A stretch of 64,000 bases of DNA. Source: Selaginella moellendorffii. Taxonomy: Eukaryota > Streptophyta > Lycopodiopsida > Selaginellales > Selaginellaceae. The stretch is from the NCBI RefSeq assembly GCF_000143415.4, contig NW_003314369.1, positions 62,001 to 126,000 on the forward strand, read 5' to 3'. This document shows, piece after piece, positions 20,653-33,852 of the stretch. The notes under the pieces were generated by a model, which ran no database searches, was not told the DNA's origin, and saw nothing but the letters and a program-made list of their open reading frames with translations. Every line of letters begins with the position of its first letter. Within the stretch, counting starts at the first letter, position 1. The position numbers and the translations under genes were made by a program.

Positions 20653-22940
20653 TTACCTCACCATCTTGTGTTTCCCATCAAAAAACTGCGCGTTCTTGGA
20701 CGACTTGAAAGTCTCAAGGAACGCCTTGGCTTTGCTAATCTCCAGCTTCTTCCTGTGCTTGTCCCACTTGTGCTCCTCCGCCAGTATCTCGATCACCCGA
20801 GGGAGTGCCTGGTTCGCTGCATCCGTGTCCAGAAAAGCCAGCCTCGATCTCCTCGCGATAAAGTCCACTGCGGACTCGCAATACTCGTTTCTCGCGCAAT
20901 ACGCGACCTCGGCCTCTAGGTAAGGATAGCCGTGCGCCAGCCGTTTTCCAAGACCTTCGTTCTACAAAAGAAGGAGAAAGGAGAGGATCACTCGCTCATA
21001 AGCGAAGAAGAAACTCCAAAGCTAGAAAAACTATAACGTACCTGGGCAATGAGCGCAACACGATGAGCCATTCCTCCATAGGCCGAAGCCAGGTGCTTCG
21101 CCGCCGCAGTGTCCATGGCTCCCGGGATTATTTTTCCACCATAAGTGCGCTTCATGCGAACGTACTGCTGTGCAATAATTGCGAAGCACGATGGATCATA
21201 GCCTTCGCCACCGATTAAAGGCAAGTCTCTCGTCACACAGCCATTTGTTGGGGAGAGGTTCCCACTTTTGATTGCGGCGTCCACGGCATCTTGAGCCATG
21301 CTGAGAAAAAGAAAGCTTTAATAGTCTTTCTATGACCCAAAAGTAAAACTTACCTTCTGTAAGTCGTCCACTTTCCACCGGTGATTGTCACCATGCCGTG
21401 AGGCTCCACGCAGATTACGTGATCTCTGGAGATGCTTGACGTGTCTCCATTCGCGGACGGATCACTGGCTAGAGGCCTAATGCCGCTCCACGCGGACATA
21501 ACATCAGAGCGACGGACCTGAGAGGAAAGAAAAAGTTAGAACAGGAAAAATGAAACCAAAAAGAAAGAAAGATCAACTTGTTGTTCCTTTACCTTGACAC
21601 AGACGTAGTCACTGATGGCGTCCAAGATGAACTGGATCTCCTCTTCCTTCGGCTCCGGAAGCATGGTGATAGGGGAAATAGAATCAGTGGTGCCAGCCAC
21701 CGTTCTTCCCAGCCATGGCAGCATAAACACCACCCGGCCATCTTTCGTCTTGGGAACAATGAGCCCCATAGACTCGGGCGAGTAGTAGTCGGGAAGAACG
21801 ACGTGAACGCCACTGCTGGGAGCGATCATCGGCTTGGACTCCTTGTCCGCAAATCTTCTCAGCTCGTCCACAAAAGGTCCCCCGGCATTCACCACGACCT
21901 TTGCATGCACGTCAAAGTCCCTGCCGCTAAGATTGTCCCGGACTCGAGCACCCACGACTTGGCCAGTGGATTCATCCTTGATGATCGCGGTTGCCTCTGC
22001 GTGGTTGAGCACCGCTGCTCCCGCCAGCGCCGCCGTGCAAGCCAGAGAAACGTTGACGCGAGCATCGTCCATTTGGCCATCGTAGTAGACCACCGTGCCT
22101 TTGAGCGTCTTTCCATCGCCGGCTGTCTTTGCAAGCGTCGGGAAGAACTCGAAGGACTCTTTGGCGGAGTGGTACCTGGAGAGGTGAAGCATCTGGCGGC
22201 CAGCGACGATGTCGTAGAGCTTTAGTCCGGCCCAGTAGTATGGGATCTCCCACCACTGGTAGCAGGGAGTCATGGTGGGGAGCGAGTGGCAGAGGTGTGG
22301 AGCATTCTGGATGAGCTGCGCTCGCTCGTCCAGTGCGTGGAAGACGAGGTTGAGCTGCTTGTAGTCCAGCTGAAACACTGCCTTCTCGAGATATCTCACA
22401 CCTGGAAGTTGGAACAAGTAGAGGAACGTAAGAACTTTAAGATGATCGATCCAAGCACAGCCTCAGGAAAATTAGAGCTTTGTTCGATCCAGAAAGAAAC
22501 TAGCAATCCAGAGAAAAAAAGTCTGATCGATCCAGGAAAGATCTTACTTTGAAGAAAGGAAACTATAACGCACCTCCATGGATGAGCTTGGTAGACCTGG
22601 AAGAAGTCCCAGACGCGAAATCGTCCCTCTCGACCAGCCCAACACGGAGGCCACGAGCAGCGGCGTCCAATGCGACTCCACAGCCGGTGGCGCCACCCCC
22701 GACTACCAGGAGATCAAGAGGGCTTGCCGGGCTGGTGCCGCGCAGGAGCGCCTCCTGGACCAATCGCGGCGGCACTGTCCAATTCACAGCTGCCATCCTG
22801 TCCCTGAGCGAATCCACTGCGCCATTCCCCCGCTCCTTGGCCAGCACTGGCTGCGATTTGGCGTAGGACACGATTGCAATGCCCCCGATCAGAGCTCCCA
22901 ACGCCGCGCTGTGCCTCAGCATCCGCCTAGCCGCCCCCAT
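20653..22940 (-). CDS. SDP6: FAD-dependent glycerol-3-phosphate dehydrogenase, mitochondrial
   Basis: Exons: 22940-22574, 22401-21593, 21517-21354, 21300-21042, 20961-20653; 1908 nt, 635 residues, in frame. It oxidises sn-glycerol-3-phosphate to dihydroxyacetone phosphate on the outer face of the inner mitochondrial membrane and passes electrons to ubiquinone; in plants it is needed to use glycerol from seed oil. The FAD-binding glycine motif [12 protein letters not shown] is at about residue 78, followed by [24 protein letters not shown]. Later blocks are [54 protein letters not shown], and the C-terminal [28 protein letters not shown]. The N-terminus is basic with a hydrophobic segment, fitting mitochondrial import. 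The start at 22940 (MGAARRML) is preferred over an in-frame ATG at 22973. Confidence 0.94.
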
Positions 22941-23288
22941 CGCCGCTGGGCGATGGATCGATCGATCGATCAATCAGTTCAAGCCCTAATCTCAGCGGCG
23001 CCGTCACCGCCCAGGAGCGGCGCCGCCTTAGCTAAACATAGCGAAATTTTGGGGCCTTGTTTATGCAAAAAGGTATGACGCAGACTAAAGTTTTAGGGCT
23101 TACACAAAACTGAGAATATTCTTAAAGCATTTTTAAAAAAAAAATTATAGCCAATACTAGTAAAAAAAAATTTCTCCTCTAGAGATGGATGAAACAATTG
23201 TTTCTATTATTTTCAATGTGCTGTGGTACTTAACTGAAAAGCATAAAACTTTGTTTCTATAGGTTACCTAACTTCCCTCAATGTATGA
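22941..23288. other. Intergenic spacer with GATC run
   Basis: It holds the GPDH 5' region with a short GATC/GATT tandem run at about 22,953-22,974, then AT-rich DNA leading to the 3' end of the next minus-strand gene. Nothing else is seen. Confidence 0.5.
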
Positions 23289-24626
23289 TCACAGCCATGG
23301 CAGCTTTGGAGCCTTGGCTGGAACAACTTCAAATGCGATCAGATAGTAATTCTTGATTGCAGGCCCAGCAGCCTTAGTGGTGATGTTGTAAGCCATGCCT
23401 TTGACTGGCTTGAACGAACTGTACTCATCATAATAAACCCTCATGTTGGCGCTGAACTTGTCAAAATTGGTGCTCCAAGCACTTCCCTCTGTGTTGGAGT
23501 AGTACATCTTCACCCACGGGAAGGACACAATGGGGGATTCCCGCCTGCTGAGGTTGAACTGAAGCTCCTGCAAACCTCAAGGCTACCAACTTTAGTTGAT
23601 GAATCAAAGTTTACGTACCCGAGGATTGGAAAGGCTGCTTAGTGTCACCAACACCTGCCAAGAGTCGAGGTCGTCGTGATCAACCATGTAGTACGCCCGG
23701 AATTTCATCTCCACGCTGTCCTCCTCGAACGCGAAGCGCGCTACACGAATCTCATGCTCAGCCTTGGTGTAGATGTGGAGTGCCGGACGGCCACTGACGA
23801 ACACCTGCGGCATCGCATAGTAGTTCCTCCCGTCGCCGGCCCTGCGCCGGAAGTTCAGCTGATAGTGCGCCTTGGTATCCACAAAGTCGCAATTCGGATA
23901 CCCCCTGTGGGTGGCCGCGATCAGGCAAGCTGCACCGTTGTGCCATTCCGTGTGGAAGTTCATCACGCCTGCAGAGATCTTGAAGAGGCTCATGGCGACG
24001 TTGGCCATCCTGGGGTACTTCCATTCGCCCCCTTCCCTCACCAGCTTGGAGAGAGCGTCGAACATGACTTGGTTGAGCGAGGATCTGATCCGATCATTGA
24101 TGTCTCTCTGGAAACCGGCCACTTCCAGGGTGGTGTAGCCGCAATCCTTGGCGCTTTGGATCATCTCGCGGAGCAGCGTTGTGTACAATGCGAGCGCGGA
24201 TCCGTAAGAGAGGAGTGTGTGCTTCATGTTGCTGGGATGCGAGAAGAGATTGAGCATTTGGAGGAGTTGCGCCCTGCACTGCTCGAATCGCACCACGATG
24301 TTGCGCGTGCCGACCGAGTTATTGGCCTGGAAGGCCGCGACGGAGGCGTAGTAGTCCTGGCCCAGCTGGGAGATGGTGGCGTTCGCAGCTCTTGCTTGAT
24401 CCGCAATGTTTTTAGCCAGAGCTTGTTCGATCTTCTTACCCACCGCCTCGAACAGCGAATCCATGGCGGCTTGCTTCTGCTGCGCGGTGCGGGGTGCAAG
24501 CGCTATGCTCCACAACTGGCCGAACATGGCCTGCGCGAAGGAGCCCACGACTGGGACCATCTTCGGGCCCAGCGAAATGCCCTTCTCGAACCCATCCAGG
24601 AGTGCCTGCTCGGCATTAGACGCCAT
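23289..24626 (-). CDS. Protein with delta-endotoxin N-domain-like helical bundle
   Basis: Two exons, 24626-23619 and 23567-23289, joined by a 51-bp GT..AG intron; 428 residues. Residues about 1-210 are helix-rich and follow the order of bacterial Cry-type domain I: a VPVVGSFAQAMFGQLW segment, a helix with EAVGKKIEQALAK, then ISQLGQDYYASVAAF, then RFEQCRAQLLQMLNLFS, then a hydrophobic helix LLSYGSALALYTTLLREMI. Residues about 215-428 look beta-rich (VEMKFRAYYMVDHD, SFPWVKMYYSN, MRVYYDEYSSF, YYLIAFEVVP) and I recognise no family there. No signal peptide is visible. A TATA-like AAATATAAGG lies about 90 bp before the start. In bacteria the helical domain inserts into membranes. Any pore-forming or defence role here is inference; a plant protein with a similar fold but another job is possible. 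Confidence 0.55.
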
Positions 24627-25775
24627 CTTTCCTTGAAAGAATGAAAGGATTCGAAGCTCTGGAGCAAGATGAAGGCGAGAGAAGCTGGATGAACTGAAAG
24701 CAAGTTGGAACACTCCCTTATATTTGTGGAGCTCAGCGGCTTGGGTTTTAAAGCATACAAATGCTTTCCACAACTTTGTTGATCGATGTTTATCAGATAC
24801 TTAAGTGGACTTTGGGAAAAATAACACAAGCAAAGAACAATGTGGGAGGGCATCACATCCAGTTGAGAGGCACAGCTGACACAAGTTACACGTTTTGTTT
24901 GCACGGATCCACGTTTCACTGTGTGACTGATTTCTCGGTATGGATCTGATTTGGAATTTTAAGATCAGGTATCTTGCTGCACACGGCTTCATTTTGCGTC
25001 TACGTCCTTGACCAGCCCCAGTACAAGGTGGCAAGCGTGGAACTGGCAGTGGCGGCGGCGAAATCGAGCTGCGCAACGAGGATAAGGACAACAGCAGCAG
25101 CTACACCACAAGTTCTTACTCTTCTAAGCAAGAACAAGATCAAAAAACAGCTAGGGGCTTCTTCAATGTGGTGGCTGTGGATGCAGAGAGCAGCAGTGTA
25201 ATCAGATCTCTCAAAATAAATTCACAAAGTACTTTTTTGTTGCTTTACTATCACCTTTAAAGATCTTTGATTAATTTGGCAGGAACCAAGGTATCAAGAG
25301 GTTTTGAGCACTGGTGTTTGGAGGCAAGAATCGTGTTTTGATGTTGTGGAGTTACTTTAAATCAGAATCAAAAAGACAATATGCCCATGGTCTTTTTCAC
25401 TTTCAAACTAGAGCATGGTTGGTTAAAGCTAGTGTCTCAGATTATACAAAACCGAATCTATGTACAGATTCCTCTTCTCCACTTGCATGGAAGCCAAAAA
25501 CTGGAGCAAAACCCAGACAAGCTTCCACTCTGAAAACAAAAAAAGAAAAAGAAAAGCTGACAACCAATGAAGATTTTGGCTATGACTTGAAATGTTCTTA
25601 CCAAGAGGCTCGTGTCATCTCATCTCCCAGCATCTGCAAGAAGATATACTTAAGAAACCAGGAAAGCTGAAATCCTGCGACATACCTTCTTTCTCCGCAT
25701 TCGATGGTGTCTCGTACAAAGCAGCAGCACCGACCTCTCTGGCGCCAAGGAGCACAGATTCACGCAGTGAGTGGA
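24627..25775. other. Intergenic region with possible orphan exon
   Basis: It contains the promoter of the endotoxin-like gene. On the plus strand, 25,013-25,260 has an open stretch without ATG (GEIELRNEDKDNSSSYTTS) that could be an exon relic. The last several hundred bases may be the DEK1 3' UTR: minus-strand GTAAG/GTATG donors at about 25,590 and 25,685 could be 3' UTR introns. No gene is supported. Confidence 0.4.
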
Positions 25776-28700
25776 TCACAGGGGTTCCAATGTGATGGAC
25801 GCTTTTGTAAAGACGGACAGTACGAACGGTGCTTCCTGGTGTGGAGCGAACGTTGTTGGAACAATTGTGTAACCCCTTGGATCAGGTTCCAGCACCATCT
25901 CGCAAGAAATTTCTCTCGAGTTGACGTAATCTGTGCCCCCAACTGACTCGTGCATGAAGATGTTGTACTTGGCACGCTTTCCTCGAGTTTTCAAGATCCT
26001 CATGCCAATATAGAACATTGAGGTGTCTCCACTGGATTGATATTCAAACCCGGCTCGCTTGCGAGATGAGAAGTGGACACCCTGCAAAGACCAGTGGAAA
26101 AGGCTTCGAAAAGAGTAGAGTAAAGTCCAAACGAACCTGGGTGAGTGTCACAAACACGTGAACAGGCTTTCGTGCGTCTGAGCCCACAGCTTTGAGCCTA
26201 AACTGTGGATTATAATGCCAAGAGTCGAAGTCTTGGCAGCCACCAGCAGTTCCTCCACGCCACTGTCCTCGCACCGAGTATCTCATCTCCGGGGGATAAA
26301 TGCGGCAGACATATACGGACCGAAAATGCAGCTGGAAGTCTTGCCATGACATCCAAAAGACTCCATCCTGCGCCTACACATGAATAAATTGTCGAATGAG
26401 AGGTTAAGAAACTCAGGAAAACGTCATATACCTGTGGTGAGTATTTTAGCTTGTGCTTCATTCGATCTGTCCATTCCAAAGAAGAGTCGGACCAAGGTCC
26501 ATTCCACTCGACTTCATTCGCCCACGGATTGCATATTTGAACGAGCTTGTGCCCATCCACCTCCCGCACCTGAAAGGAAATCATAGCATGTAAGTAAAAC
26601 GCCATCTCCATGCGAGAGCCATGGATTACCTGTAGTAGAGAGTAAGCATGGCCTTGAACAATACCACTGGCCGAAACGTGAGCATCCGAACCGGAAGGAC
26701 TGCCAGCTCCAAGCAAGAAGCCTTCCTGCTTGAAACGTAGCAGCTGGGACCAGAGTCGTCCACTGGCTAAATCCAGTTGCGCTTGTGCACTCGTCAAATC
26801 GATTTCTTCGCCGGCTCCACCGGTTAAATCCACAAGAGCATCCTGGACGTGTCCTCCTTCCAGAGCCTCATATGAGCCATGAAGCTTAGCGTATGCCTTT
26901 TCCAGCACAGACACCCAGAGCTCATGTCGCTTCCTGCTGGTTGCAAATGCTGGCTTGCCCTTGAACTCACAAGGAATCCAGTCGTCCACAACGACTGGCA
27001 CCCATTCACCCTGGAGTGTAATGATTCACTTGTTGAGTTGAAGAGCTAAAAACATACGAAATGCATTACCTGAATGCAAAACCGAACAGTGTATATGCCC
27101 TCCTCATTGTACTCCGGAGTGATAATAACCTCCGAAATCCGCGACGCCGCAGTCAGCACAGCGACGGCACTCAAAAACCAGCAGTCTCCAAGACGGCCCT
27201 GCAGCGTACGAAGTAAACATACGCATATAATCACCAGAAAAAAAGCTTTTACCTGACAAACGTCAGCAGGCTTTGTGAAGCCTTCAAAGAGACGGGGTCT
27301 TGCATTTGTTCCGATGTCCCGAACTAGTTCGGCTGGACGAACCCACTGCTGAACAACCTGAAAAGAATCAAGTGTGAACAACAGCTGCAAAATCCATGAA
27401 ATTTGTACCTGTAACTTCGGCAAAGGTTGCTCGGGGTTGATGAACAATGATTGGTTGGTGGGAGGAAATTCCTGATCCGTAAACTGCAACTCTCCTCTCG
27501 CCGCAAGGGCCTCTTTGACAGCCAGTTCAACTGACCGCATTCGCTGGTTGACTTCCTCATTCGTTTCTGCTCTTGGCCTCCTCAGCTTCCTAGTCAAATA
27601 ATCCATTTCTATCACTACCGAGTCCTTGTCAGGTTTTCTCTTCCGACCTACGGCCTGTTCTTCCCAGTACCCTTCTTCTCTATCATAAAGATCTAAGTCA
27701 GCAGCTTCACTTCCCCAGTCATCCAACTGAAACATAAGAGAAAATTAGTATAACAAGATTTTCGCACAGCTCAAAGAAAACTGATACTTACTCGAATAGG
27801 TGAGTCCCCGGATTGCCAGTCATCATCGGGTAAGTCCTCCACACTGTAATCGGCTACGTTCGCATTATGTACGGTGAGGAGCTCCTCCTCTTTCAGGCAC
27901 CTCCCCCAAAGAAAAACATCCATTATGTGCATGCTTGCCTCCACGCCTTCACTATCAGATCTTCCAAAAGCGTCCAAGTCCATGGGAGGCCGAGAGCCAA
28001 CCCAGACCTCTGTCTCTCGTTGCCAGATGCCCCCTTCCACTGGTATTTGCAAACCACTTTGTGTACCATCCAGCATACCATCCAAGTATGCTGCAACTTC
28101 TCCAGTGGTAGCATCAACCGTGACTGCAACAGTGTGCCACCTACAAGAGAAGCCCGTCAGTCACTTGTAATATGTATAAGAAACTACGAACCTCCCATCC
28201 GCAATGTCAGTGTTGCCAATGTTTCTCTCCCTGACTGTCATGGTGTGGCCAGGACCTTTCAGTACGAGCCTGATTCCTACTTGTCCCGACTCTAGGTTCT
28301 GCTCGGCACCAGCTATAAGTATCTCCAAACATATCTTCTGGCAGCTTTCTGTGCCTAGAATGCAGACAGGCCCCGACTGTGGTTGAACCATTATCGCAGC
28401 GGAACATGTGATGGACTTGAATCCGCACACCGCAGCATCGATCGTGCCACAGTGTCGTCCGGTAGTGCGCGGTTCATCATCTATCACGCAAATTGCCCCC
28501 GGCACCCCGGTCTATATTTCCAAACAGGCAGCATCAGAATAAAATCAACAGTAAGATTTAGCGATCGAACCTGTTGTGCGCGGCGGGCCCTTTGAGCCGA
28601 GAGTATACGACGAGCAATACTGGAAACATGCGTTCCAGACTCGTCCAAAAGGTCTCCACCACCCACAGCACGAACAGCGGCAGCCATGGCTGCTGCTTCT

Positions 28701-31700
28701 TTGCTTCCAACATCCGGTACAGACGATATTACGGAGGCCTCCATTTCCCGCCGTCTGCGCTCTTCTTTCTCCAACAAAGCTTTTCTTCTCTCTTTTCCTT
28801 TGCCTTCCTCCTCACGCCGCTGAAAAATAAGCTCCTCCTCCATTTCTCTTTCTCTCATGTAGCTGATTAGAGAAAGTTATAAACATAAAGATTTTTGAAA
28901 GATAATTGAGACTTTACCTTTCTTGAACCAACTCGAACTGCTTGCGATCCTCTGGTGTCCACTTGTGAATTTTCTTTGCGCTAAGATCAGAGAAGCCAAT
29001 ACTGTCAAGAAAAAGCCGAAGGCGGACCTCATCCTTCAAAAAGATTGTAGTTAGTACCGCTACATGAGAAAGGAGCACAATTACCTGCACTCTTTCAGCC
29101 TTCGCGGCAAGGCCGAGTATTAGAAGCAAGTATCCCCCAAACTTGTCCCACATGTAGACCCATTCAGTATCAATGGCCTCCTCAAGCGTAAGTATCCGGG
29201 CATGTGCACACATTTTTCTTCGAAATCCAACATCGGGGGATGGCTCGTGACGATATTTTGAGCTTCGTTTTTTCTTGCGCCACCAAAGACCAGCGGCACG
29301 CTCTTCATTGCGCAGACGCTCTCGAAGCTTCAAAACATCAGCCCTTGGTAGCACAAAATTCCCTGCTTTATCCCGCGGAACAGTGGGGTCGCCAACCAGA
29401 AGGGCAGCGGAACTAGCAGACCGTTGTGGAGCTGAATAAGTTCCAGACAGTGCATTCCTTGTCTGCGCCCAAAGATCAGTAAAAGTTCCGAAACAAGACT
29501 TCATACCTTCGTGGAAGATCGTGCGATCGCTTGTACTATAGTATCCTTGCCTAGAAACTGAACAGCGTCATCCATCATCTGCAGAATTTCATTAGATAAA
29601 ACGAGAATAAACAGTATATACCTTCAAGGTGATGCAAGGTCTTGAAACGGCAAAACCAAACGCTACTACAAGCGTAATAGCGGACACTGCAGCTCCAGCA
29701 AAGGGAGGATAGATTTCCAAGCTTGCAACTACGCCCCAGCCAGCAGCTGCCAAAGCGACGCAGTACAGGACCAAAAATGCAGCACTGCATAACAGGATAT
29801 AATTTTGACGCCGCTAAAAACTGGAAGCATAGATATGATACCTGACATTTTTTGCCGAATCAGCATGGGCATCATATACATAAACGGGTAGCACTCGAGG
29901 TGAGTACACCACTACTGGTGGAGATAGTAGGACCTGAGGAAGAACATCAGGCACTGTTTTATGAATAGAAAACTTACTGTAAGAGCCCGTCCAGCAAGCA
30001 GAAACAAAAACGAAAAGTAACCCACGGACGCTCCAACGAAAGGTTCATCTGCTTAAAGAAGAAATTGTCAAAGCTACATGCTTAAGTGCCACTGCACCTG
30101 CTAGAAGTCCCACAAGAAACGCTGCCAAGGCCAATACAAAAGCTGCTAAACAAACCAAGAGCGTCTCGAGACGTGTCATGTAGAAATTGTGAGAGGCCCA
30201 ATGATGTATAACACCAATCGCCAGGATAAGAAGAAGTAGAAACAGAAGAAAGGCCACACCAACCTGCAATAAGTGTGTTAGAACATGAAATTAAGTGACG
30301 GAAAAAGCTTTACCATCCACGGATTGATAGTGGCTATAACAGCAGAGATCGCGCCCAGCAACAAAATAAGGCCAATGCCGACAAAGATATAGACTCCCTT
30401 CGAGAGGTGCCATCCTTCATCCTTCCTGTCATAAAAAAACTTAGTATAGTACTTCCTATTCGAGGTACGTACCATTTGTAAAGACCACAGCCGAGAGAAA
30501 ACATAGCGGGTATACAGATTAGAGGTAATAGAGCTACTAAGAAATCTATTTCCAGGGGGATGTTGCCTTCTCGAGATTGAAGTACTACCAAATATGAGCC
30601 TCCGCAAAATGTAAGTAAAACCACTGAGACCGAAAATAGATTATTAGTAAGGAAAATAAAAATGAAAATTTCAAACTTACCAATAAAAAGGCCAACACAA
30701 ACTGCCGAGGAGAGAGAAAACCTGTACGTTGCGAACCAAGACACGGCCGGGAGCAGACCAGTAAGGACTAAAGCAAACGATGCAGCTACAGCCCAGCCAA
30801 TATAGAACGACGATGCATATGGGCACCCAGAGGATGAGATGTCACATACAGCACTAGCGTACTCCAAGTCATCCAGAGGCTTGAACGAAATAATTACCCC
30901 AAGAGCAAAAATACTAGTCACGCAAATGGCGATGGCAACTGTCATCATAATTCCCTGCAGAGAAGATCAAATTAGTTCAGAAACTAGCAAACCAAAATTA
31001 AGAAAAAGAGTTTACTTCTTTGGACTTCAGGCTGCAATGAGCACCTCCATCAACAGGAATGTAGAACCTGAATCCATTACGGACCCATATTGGAAGGGCA
31101 ATTGCCAGGGTCGCGGTCATTGAAGGTACCGTCAGAGCTAAACCAAGTAAGATTGACGATTTGCTGTCAAGCCAAGAAGCACACATTAAAAGNNNNNNNN
31201 NNNNNNNNNNNNNNNNNNNNNNNNNNNNNNNNNNNNNNNNNNNNNNNNNNNNNNNNNNNNNNNNNNNNNNNNNNNNNNNNNNNNNNNNNNNNNNNNNNNN
31301 NNNNNNNNNNNNNNNNNNNNNNNNNNNNNNNNNTTTCTTGGTCTTGCAGTCAATATCATCTCCTCCGCTTGAAGGGATCGAAGAAATGCTAGCAGCGAGC
31401 AAAATACAGGCGGAAGCAGTAGAGCAGAAAATCCAAACTCGAACTGTCGTCAAAAGAGTACATTAGAAACAATAGGAACGGTTTCGAGCGACCAACCTGC
31501 TCATGCGTTGCGTTTATCACTGTTACACTGTTGGGCCGGAAGACTCCAATGATAACAGTTTCCAAAACAAAAAACACGCTGAAGAGTAACCATGCACGTT
31601 CCGGAGTGCCCGCTGAAAGCTGTACTAGCATCGAGCTTCGTTGAACCCATCTTTCCACTCGCTGACGACGCAATTCCTCCGCCCAAGCCTCTTCAGAGAC

Positions 31701-33852
31701 AGCATTCTGTGACTGGCTGGGAGCAGTAGTCGCAACTTCACTATTGTCCCTGTGGTCCCTATCAGCGTCGAGGCTACTGCGTTGCAACAAAGCTAAAATT
31801 GTTGGATCTAAACCCCTCTCTTTGAGCATGACAGCAAAGTTTGGATCAAGACCTTTATCTTCCAGCAAAGTAGTCAGGTCCTGTTCACCTGGTTTTCGCT
31901 TCAGATCAAAATTTCGTCCTTTTAGCATAGATGCCAATCTTGGATCGTTCAGCTTTTCTTGAAAGGCTAGCGCGAGGCTTGGGTCTAAACCATGGTGCTC
32001 CAACACCTGTGTCCCAGAGGCACTGGACTCTATGCTTGGCCCCTCTACACCAGTTGGTCCAGACGTAAAAGTCTTATGGCATTCAGTGACGACCACCTTC
32101 TTGTCGCCAAACTCTGGGTGTAAACCTGTAGGATGATGAACAGAACCATGGAATGCGCTAGCTAAACCTGCGAACGACCTGGATATTTCCAAAGCTTTCC
32201 CTGTTCCTGAACTTTCTGTGCTATCTTCATTTACAGCTGCTGCACCTGACTGATGAGACCAGGTTCCATTTCCTTCTTGATGACATTTAACCGAGCTCCT
32301 ATTCATGGCCTCAAATGCTAATCCAATCTGCGTTGCTTCCACACTGCTACTGCGCTTTGCACTGGAATCCCTACCCTCTGAAAAACTAGAGGAACTTCCA
32401 CCCCTCTTCCTGAAGCCTTCTCTCAAGCGTATAACAGTCGGCTGCAACGCAGCCCTTCTTGCTGCCGAAGGACTGACAACAGATAAATGTCGGCAGACAG
32501 CAGCTCCAAGAAGAACACAGGCCACTACCGCATAGCTCACACAGTGACCAAGATACCTGCATACATTTGTGTCAAATATGGCTTGGATGGATACTAATCG
32601 TTTACGTACCAGAGGTGAACACCAAAGCATATTAAAAATACTCTATAAATGCCAGCCACGAAAAGAGCCACAACCCGGCTTTTTAGTAATTGGAAGCCGA
32701 ACAGGCAAGCTCCCACATTCGCATCTGTGATATAAAAGAAAATAAAACTAAAAATAAAAACAGGATAGAAAAATGTACAAACCGAGGATTATGACTGCAG
32801 CCGAAGTCACTCCTCCAAGCCAACGAACTTTTTGAGCTGTGAGTGCATACAAAATGGAATAGGCCACCAAAACCACAATTGATCCAGAATAGAGAAGAGC
32901 CAGGTGACATGTTCTGCAAATGCGAAACAGTCAGAGCACGTTCCAAGAATGCTAATCATTTCTTACTTGCGAGGCTTCTGAAGAGCGGCATCCTTAGGAT
33001 CGGGCGGTTCAGGCATACAAGCCACAGGGCCAACTTCAATTCCATCTGCATATGCGAACTTATAAGATCTTCTCACGTACTCATCTACGTCGATACCAGA
33101 ACCTGAAATGCAGGTGTCAGCACATAGTCTCCACAGTTCAATAAATCTTACCATGGAAAACCATTTTACAAATAAACAGCATGTTGATGGCAAGTGCTAT
33201 AGCTGACACCCCAAAAAAGAATCCAGAAGCTGAATATCTTTTGGAGGCACTCCTTCCGGCTGTTACATACACCGCGGAGAACTCGTATGCACATAGAAAC
33301 GAGACCGCTAGCAAAAGAAGAACCGCTACCGCACCTGAGAACACGTACACCCTGGGTTACAGAAAACAAACAAACGAAAAGTAATAAACAAGGGACGTAC
33401 GTGAGCTTTGCCATTGTGTCCTCCACCAAAGCATGATCGCATAAAACGCCAACAAGAGCGCAGTCCCTGGCAGAATAACAGCCAGACCGATCGTATCCCG
33501 ATCCAGCAATATAACCAGCTTCACACCCCAAGTCACCAGAACCGCCACAGGTGACAGGACAATGAGCCATGCTGTTAATGCCAGTAATGCTGCGGCAATG
33601 CTCAGGTATGATCCTTGGCAGCACGAAGGCCATTTTCGAGCAAATACCCAGCTGCAAGCAAGTCCCGTGTGAGTTCACAGAGAAAATAGAGAAACGCTAA
33701 GCTTTTCCATACCTGTAAATTCGCCAAGGTCTCCAGTTCACTCCAAACAAGATACCAACGGACAAGGCACTGAGCACCGAGAAGAGCGTGCCACAGACGG
33801 CACACAACACGATCAGGCTGTGCTGATCTCCTGCTTCAATGGAGTCTCCCAT
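25776..33852 (-). CDS. DEK1: Phytocalpain DEK1 (membrane-anchored calpain-type cysteine protease)
   Basis: I read 29 exons from 33852 (MGDSIEAG) to TGA at 25776, with about 2150 residues visible; family length is about 2160. The N-terminal half has many membrane segments, interrupted by a cytosolic loop in the big exon 31497-32556 (repeats such as GLDPNFAVMLKERGLDPTIL). The juxtamembrane helical arm (YMREREMEEELIFQRREEE) is followed by an LG3/laminin-G-like domain (28511-27792), then the calpain core. Catalytic Cys is in GRLGDCWFLSAVAVL (27070-27198), His in SASGIVQGHAYSLL (exon 26630-27010), Asn in QICNPWANEVEWNGPWSD (26432-26569). The C2-like domain ends the protein (ISCEMVLEPDPRGYTIVP .. 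ITLEPL). DEK1 is the only calpain of land plants and controls cell-layer fate and division-plane orientation. An N run interrupts one exon. The pieces 29085-29462 and 28918-29033 are separated by a 51-nt segment that could also be coding. Confidence 0.97.
31193..31333. other. Assembly gap (141 N)
   Basis: A run of N inside DEK1. It covers the 3' part of the exon that starts at 31443 and part of the following intron, so a few residues after GGDDIDCKTKK are unknown. Confidence 0.99.

Noticed and set aside
23676-24644. 322-codon plus-strand frame opposite the endotoxin-like gene
   Set aside because: It is antisense to a gene with correct splice sites and coherent domains, and its composition (His/Arg/Glu rich) is typical of a GC-rich shadow.
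25013-25260. Independent gene on the plus strand
   Set aside because: The open stretch lacks an ATG and recognisable motifs, and has no second exon that I can connect.
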